NCBI GenBank assembly: GCA_033220425.1 | Contig: CM065652.1 | Location: 744,001-808,000 of the forward strand | Direction: 5' to 3' | DNA length: 64,000 bases | From: Lepraria neglecta | Lineage: Eukaryota; Ascomycota; Lecanoromycetes; Lecanorales; Stereocaulaceae | Part shown: positions 63,610-64,000 of the stretch, one piece after another | How positions within the stretch are numbered: the first letter of the stretch is position 1 | Layout of the letters: the number at the start of each line of letters is the position of its first letter | Position numbers and translations under genes: made by a program | Notes under the pieces: generated by a model | The model's database searches: none | Seen by the model: the letters and a program-made list of their open reading frames with translations, nothing else | Told to the model about the DNA's origin: nothing

Positions 63610-64000
63610 CTAGCCCCCTCCTTCAGATTTCTCGTCCCGAGAAACCATCCATCCTTTATACCACCCCAACGTACTAAATAATCCAAGGACCCTGTCGTCC
63701 GTCGTACTGAACTTTCTAAGGAACTCTTAGAAGTCGTTATACGCCCTTATAATAACTGTACCCGACTAGGTAGGCAGTATTTAGTAGGGTCTAATTCCGA
63801 CCGTTGTTCCGCCTGCGTAGCTAGTAGTAAGAAGTGCGACCTTGTGGTGTCGCCCCTTGAGATACGCTATATAGAGAGTACGCGAAAGAAAGTTTGTATC
63901 GAGATTCGCGAAATAGTTGCTAAGCTCGTACGATTGTAAGCGGAGGAAGACTATATTGAGGAGGAGAAGAAGAAGCTTGTTGAAAGGGAGCTCCTGAATA
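63610..64000 (+). other. Antisense accessory open region of C3 (runs off the edge)
   Basis: This is the clearest copy. At 63,796-63,843 the plus strand encodes SDRCSACVASSKKCDL (C-x2-C ... C), preceded by another Cys-bearing segment and followed by a long charged stretch with heptad-like spacing (IREIVAKL, EEDYIEEEKKKLVERELL). It resembles small fungal zinc-binding/coiled-coil proteins often found in repeat-rich genomes. Function unknown. Confidence 0.55.

Larger units (their letters stand above)
63203..64000 (-). mobile_element. Gypsy-type LTR element C3, start only
   Basis: LTR at 63,203-63,609 (407 bases, TGTTACGACC...GTTCTAATA), then the antisense accessory region up to the window edge. 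By analogy with C1 and C2, gag-pol lies outside the window on the minus strand. It is less mutated than C1. Confidence 0.85.

Overview
The window looks like a chromosome of a filamentous ascomycete (Pezizomycotina) with a two-speed genome. Genes have short GT-AG introns (45-96 bases) with good branch sites. The right three quarters is AT-rich sequence in which CpA and TpG are strongly depleted in favour of TpA, the signature of repeat-induced point mutation (RIP). No species is claimed.

Bases 1-9,200 are a graveyard of host genes. A partial F-box-like gene runs in from the left edge. It is followed by broken copies of a DUF7924-type gene, an unrecognised gene, an AAA+ ATPase with a DUF7025-type N-terminus, a protein-kinase-like gene, a scrap of dynamin GTPase and a chromo-domain-like gene. 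Many of their stop codons sit where one C-to-T change (CAA to TAA, CAG to TAG, or TGG to TAG from the other strand) explains them.

Bases 9,200-15,300 are a healthy island. It holds a GC-rich foldback/MITE-like element (9,228-9,451), a complete SVP26/TEX261-family gene with three exons (9,833-10,681, +), a convergent six-exon gene for a protein with an N-terminal SAM domain and an HMG box (11,386-13,495, -), and a second terminal-inverted-repeat element (15,060-15,260) at the edge of the AT-rich compartment.

Bases 15,300-64,000 are a nested stack of decayed LTR retrotransposons. Element A (19,227-46,356, 451-base LTRs, target duplication AAAGG) was hit by element B (20,237-33,583) and by C2 (38,265-44,762, ACTCG). 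B was hit by C1 (21,933-28,472, TATTA). A itself sits inside one copy (E1) of an SNF2-helicase-like sequence, which also holds a short LTR element F (46,916-49,675, ATAAT). A second SNF2-like copy, E2, follows and is bracketed by direct repeats of about 254 bases (50,564 and 55,151). Further right are a plus-strand Gypsy element G (57,079-62,305), the start of a lightly mutated LTR element H (62,306 on), and the start of a third C copy, C3 (63,203 to the edge). All these elements are fossils.

The least ordinary signals are these. The B and C Gypsy families carry an extra open region on the strand opposite gag-pol, encoding a cysteine-rich and coiled-coil protein. The SNF2-like unit sits between direct repeats. 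GC-rich AGCTTGGCC-type islands recur and have survived in otherwise AT-rich DNA.
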